Origin: Deltaproteobacteria bacterium | GTDB taxonomy: Bacteria > Desulfobacterota > Syntrophia > Syntrophales > UBA6807 | Assembly: GCA_016935565.1 (NCBI GenBank) | Contig: JAFGQS010000120.1 | Location: forward strand, 1-52,884 | Direction of reading: 5' to 3' | Length of the DNA stretch: 52,884 nt | Shown here: positions 50,257-52,884 of the stretch, one piece after another | Numbering within the stretch: position 1 is the first letter of the stretch | Layout of the letters: each line of letters starts with the position of its first letter | The notes under the pieces: model-generated | What the model was told of the DNA's origin: nothing | What the model saw: the letters and a program-made list of their open reading frames with translations, nothing else | Database searches by the model: none | Made by a program: the position numbers and the translations under genes

Positions 50257-50961
50257 TTACCGCAATAAATTCCGTACATCCAGAGGATCAATCTTAACAC
50301 CGGGACCCATGGTTGTGGAAAGAGAAATGGATCTTAAATAGGTACCTTTACTGGATGCAGGTTTAATCTTGATAATGGTTTCTAATAATGCCAGGACATT
50401 CTCATACAGTTTATCTACCCCAAAAGAAACCTTTCCGACCGGACTGTGAACGATGCCTGCTCTTTCCACTCTAAATTCAACCTTACCGGCTTTCATTTCA
50501 TTGACGGCACTGCCGACATTAAACGTTACGGTACCAACCTTGGGATTAGGCATTAATCCCCGTGGACCTAAAATCTTACCAAGTTTTCCAACGCTCCCCA
50601 TCATATCAGGAGTGGCAACAACTCTATCAAACTCGAGCCACCCACCCTTAATCTTTTCTATCAAATCATCGGAACCGGTATAATCTGCTCCGGCATCAAG
50701 GGCTTCTTTTTCCTTATCACCTTTGGCAAAAACCAATACTCTCACATCCTTGCCAAGGCCGTTCGGGAGGACAACACTACCTCTTACCATTTGGTCGGCA
50801 TGTCTTGGATTAACGCCTAGTCGAATGGCTGCGTCAACTGTTTCATCGAATTTTACCCGTGCCGTCGACAACACAAGTTCCACAGCTTCTTTCAATGCAT
50901 ATCGTTTCCCCGGTTCAACTTTGTTCTTTTGATCTAGAAATGTTTTTCCCTTCTTGGACAT
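50257..50961 (-). CDS. rplA: Ribosomal protein L1
   Basis: 234 residues with the L1 motif [14 protein letters not shown] near 130 and [19 protein letters not shown]-like end (residues about 200-220). Follows rplK by 23 bases; in many bacteria it represses rplK-rplA. Confidence 0.97.
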   Translation of the reverse strand: MSKKGKTFLDQKNKVEPGKRYALKEAVELVLSTARVKFDETVDAAIRLGVNPRHADQMVRGSVVLPNGLGKDVRVLVFAKGDKEKEALDAGADYTGSDDLIEKIKGGWLEFDRVVATPDMMGSVGKLGKILGPRGLMPNPKVGTVTFNVGSAVNEMKAGKVEFRVERAGIVHSPVGKVSFGVDKLYENVLALLETIIKIKPASSKGTYLRSISLSTTMGPGVKIDPLDVRNLLR

Positions 50962-50984
50962 TATGACAATCTCCGTCTTACAAT

Positions 50985-51410
50985 TTATTTAACTACTTCG
51001 ATTCCCATGGATCTTGCCGTTCCCTCAACAATTCTTATGGCTCCGTCCATAGTGACAGCATTAAGATCCTGATATTTCAGATCAGCGATCTCTTTCACCT
51101 GTGCAGCGGTCACCTCTCCCACCTTTTCCCGTTTTGGATCCTGTGCACCTTTTGCCACCTTTGCAGCCTGTTTCAGGAGAACGGATGTCGGTGGGGTCTT
51201 GGTGACAAAGGTAAAAGACCTGTCAGCATATACGGTAATCACAACGGGAATGATCATTCCCTCTTGATTTTGCGTCAGGGCATTGTATGCCTTGCAAAAT
51301 TCCATAATGTTAACACCGTGCTGACCTAAGGCCGGACCGATAGGAGGTGACGGCGTTGCTTTTCCTGCCTGTATTTGAAGTTTAATACTTGCTATAACCT
51401 TCTTTGCCAT
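50985..51410 (-). CDS. rplK: Ribosomal protein L11
   Basis: 141 residues from ATG 51410, the standard length, behind AGGGTG; a GTG three codons earlier is not needed. [20 protein letters not shown] is the proline-rich thiostrepton-region helix. Confidence 0.96.
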   Translation of the reverse strand: MAKKVIASIKLQIQAGKATPSPPIGPALGQHGVNIMEFCKAYNALTQNQEGMIIPVVITVYADRSFTFVTKTPPTSVLLKQAAKVAKGAQDPKREKVGEVTAAQVKEIADLKYQDLNAVTMDGAIRIVEGTARSMGIEVVK

Positions 51411-51485
51411 TACGATCACCCTAACTTCTTTTTTTCCTGAGAATACAATTCAAAAACCACTCTGTCGATCTTCGAAGGCATAACT

Positions 51486-52016
51486 CTACTGCTGAACAAC
51501 CTGTATGTAATCCAGTTCAACCGGTGTCGACCTGCCGAAGATACTTACAATAACCCGTAATTTCCCTTTTTCCGGTTTTACCTCGTCCACCACGCCGTCA
51601 AAATTTGTAAAGGGGCCGTCTATAATTTTAACGTGATCCCCTTCTTCAAATTTGTATTTCGGTTTTGGCTTCAGTGTTCCTTCATCAATCCGTGTCTTTA
51701 ACGAAAGAACATCGTCATCTGATATTGGAGAAGGTTTATCTCTACTTCCTATAAACCCCGTCACTTTCGGGGTATTTTTCACGATATGCCATGTATTATC
51801 ATTCAGTTCCATTCGAATGAGTACATAACCGGGAAAGAATTTCCTTTTTGATGTCTTTTTTTCACCCTTCACCAGCTCAACGATATCTTCTTCCGGTATC
51901 AGAATGTCGTCGAAATAGTCCTCCATACCGGCTGCCGCTATGGCTTCCTTGAGAGAAAGCTTTACCCTGTTTTCAAAACCTGAATAGGTATGGATAACAT
52001 ACCACCTGAAAGCCAT
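51486..52016 (-). CDS. nusG: Transcription antitermination factor NusG
   Basis: 176 residues: NGN domain starting RWYVIHTYSGFENRV and the C-terminal KOW domain (EGDHVKIIDGPFTNFDG). Ends 76 bases before the rplK start. Couples transcription and translation. Confidence 0.97.
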   Translation of the reverse strand: MAFRWYVIHTYSGFENRVKLSLKEAIAAAGMEDYFDDILIPEEDIVELVKGEKKTSKRKFFPGYVLIRMELNDNTWHIVKNTPKVTGFIGSRDKPSPISDDDVLSLKTRIDEGTLKPKPKYKFEEGDHVKIIDGPFTNFDGVVDEVKPEKGKLRVIVSIFGRSTPVELDYIQVVQQ

Positions 52017-52020
52017 TTTT

Positions 52021-52224
52021 CTAACCTAAAACCAACTTAATTATTTTAGTTAAACCGAAATCAACTACCCCTAAAAAGAGTGACACAATGATAACGACGA
52101 CGATAACAACCGATGTCGACGAGAGGGCTTCCTTCGGCGTCGGCCACGTAACTTTCCTCAGTTCAATCCTCGATTCCCTCAAAAATTGACCAATTTTTGA
52201 CATGGTTGTCTTTATCTTATCCAT
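52021..52224 (-). CDS. secE: Preprotein translocase subunit SecE
   Basis: 67 residues from ATG 52224: ESRIELRKVTWPTPKEA is the SecE signature, followed by one membrane helix (VVIVVVIIVSLFLGVV). The open frame runs upstream into the tRNA-Trp gene and is not a valid extension. Five bases before nusG. Confidence 0.94.
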   Translation of the reverse strand: MDKIKTTMSKIGQFLRESRIELRKVTWPTPKEALSSTSVVIVVVIIVSLFLGVVDFGLTKIIKLVLG

Positions 52225-52263
52225 CGAACGATTCCAATTCGCAATACCGGGGGAAGAATAAAA

Positions 52264-52341
52264 TGGCAGGCCAGGAGGGACTCGAACCCCCAGCATCCGG
52301 ATTTGGAGTCCGGCGCTCTATCCAATTAGAGCTACTGGCCT
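52264..52341 (-). tRNA. tRNA-Trp (anticodon CCA)
   Basis: Complete cloverleaf on the minus strand: acceptor AGGCCAG pairs with CTGGCCT, anticodon loop CTCCAAA, T-loop TTCGAGT, encoded CCA. It sits directly upstream of secE, the usual place in many bacteria. Confidence 0.95.
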
Positions 52342-52374
52342 GTACCAAGCTAACTATTACCCTGTAAGAAAAGA

Positions 52375-52524
52375 TTATTTTGTTTCCTTATGAAGCGTAT
52401 GCGCCCGGCAAAATCGACAGTACTTTTTCATTTCAAGACGATTTTGCATGGTTCTTTTATTCTTTGTTGTTGTGTAGTTCCTTCTTTTACAGTCGCTACA
52501 TGCAAGGGTAATTATATTTCTCAT
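52375..52524 (-). CDS. rpmG: Ribosomal protein L33, zinc-binding form
   Basis: Read from sequence: 49 residues starting [20 protein letters not shown], with zinc ligands Cys9, Cys12, Cys36 and Cys39 and the end HTLHKETK. Lies between tRNA-Thr and tRNA-Trp. Confidence 0.95.
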   Translation of the reverse strand: MRNIITLACSDCKRRNYTTTKNKRTMQNRLEMKKYCRFCRAHTLHKETK

Positions 52525-52546
52525 TCTAAGTCCACTCTCATTAAAA

Positions 52547-52622
52547 TGGAGCCCACGACCAGGATTGAACTGGTGACCTCATCCTTACCAAGGATGTGCT
52601 CTACCGACTGAGCTACGTGGGC
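52547..52622 (-). tRNA. tRNA-Thr (anticodon GGT)
   Basis: 76-base cloverleaf: acceptor GCCCACG pairs with CGTGGGC, anticodon loop TTGGTAA, T-loop TTCAATC, encoded CCA. Confidence 0.95.
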
Positions 52623-52703
52623 CGATCACGTACGAAATCCCGATTTAGCCGCCTTTCACTCAAGCGCTGCTCCAGGCTCCGACTGCATTATTTATTAAAA
52701 ATA

Positions 52704-52779
52704 TGGAGCGGGAAACGGGATTCGAACCCGCGACCCTCAGCTTGGAAGGCTGATGCTCTAGCCACTGAGCTACTCCCGC
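52704..52779 (-). tRNA. tRNA-Gly (anticodon TCC)
   Basis: 76-base cloverleaf: acceptor GCGGGAG pairs with the 3' strand TTCCCGC allowing one wobble, anticodon loop CTTCCAA, T-loop TTCGAAT, encoded CCA. Confidence 0.95.
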
Positions 52780-52798
52780 TTCTCATAAAAAATCTACA

Positions 52799-52883
52799 TG
52801 GTGGAGGGGGGAGGATTTGAACCTCCGTAGGCTCCGCCGGCAGATTTACAGTCTGCTCCCTTTGACCACTCGGGAACCCCTCC
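52799..52883 (-). tRNA. tRNA-Tyr (anticodon GTA), long variable arm
   Basis: 85-base gene with the class II long variable arm; acceptor GGAGGGG pairs with CCCCTCC, anticodon loop CTGTAAA, encoded CCA. It is complete although it ends one base from the window edge. Confidence 0.94.
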
Positions 52884-52884
52884 A

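Noticed and set aside
52225-52296. 24-codon N-terminal extension of secE
   Set aside because: It runs through the tRNA-Trp gene and is not plausible coding sequence.
1-52884. CRISPR array, insertion sequence, prophage or toxin-antitoxin module
   Set aside because: No regularly spaced direct repeats, transposase motifs or phage genes seen anywhere in the window.

Overview
The window looks like a chromosomal segment of a Gram-negative, anaerobic deltaproteobacterium (Desulfobacterota, perhaps Syntrophales-like; the genus cannot be fixed from this sequence). Evidence is LptD and two outer-membrane-type lipoproteins (Gram-negative envelope), two ADP-forming acyl-CoA synthetases and a ferredoxin-type aldo/keto reductase (anaerobic energy metabolism), zinc-binding forms of S4, S14, L24, L33 and L36, and one long rif-str-S10-spc-alpha ribosomal superoperon.

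Layout. 1-13 kb is a mixed-strand accessory/metabolic region: the 3' end of an ABC-F ATPase gene, a split ADP-forming acyl-CoA synthetase (alpha and beta genes), an M50 membrane protease, a LysE-type exporter, a secreted lipase-like hydrolase, a gene-poor stretch with an unusual 42-residue cysteine-ended basic peptide, an aldo/keto reductase with a two-cluster ferredoxin tail, a membrane protein that seems to start at CTG, a fused ADP-forming acyl-CoA synthetase, a metallo-beta-lactamase (MBL) fold hydrolase with a clear promoter, two tandem paralogous lipoproteins and a YdcF/ElyC-type envelope protein. A strong terminator at 12979-13005 separates this from the rest.

13-21.6 kb, all on the minus strand (listed in coordinate order, reverse of transcription): cysS, argC, rpsI, rplM, lptD, folC, an MBL phosphodiesterase-like protein and a small protein resembling EF-Tu domain 2. 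21.8-52.9 kb, also minus strand, read in the direction of transcription: tRNA-Tyr, tRNA-Gly, tRNA-Thr, rpmG, tRNA-Trp, secE, nusG, rplK, rplA, (L10 leader) rplJ, rplL, (hairpin) rpoB, rpoC, rpsL, rpsG, fusA, tuf, rpsJ, (hairpin) rplC, rplD, rplW, rplB, rpsS, rplV, rpsC, rplP, rpmC, rpsQ, rplN, rplX, rplE, rpsN, rpsH, rplF, rplR, rpsE, rpmD, rplO, secY, map, infA, rpmJ, rpsM, rpsK, rpsD, rpoA, rplQ, terminator. rpmG and rpmJ are short genes read directly from the sequence. adk is missing from its common place between secY and map.

The ribosomal half is well-conserved core machinery. Its points of interest are regulatory: an L10 leader, hairpins at rplL-rpoB and rpsJ-rplC, a terminator abutting argC, and frequent TTG/GTG starts. 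I did not find a convincing new multi-gene system. The best candidates for something undescribed are the 42-residue Cys-containing peptide at 5340-5468, the CTG-start membrane protein, the palindromes at 9777-9838 and the tandem lipoprotein pair.
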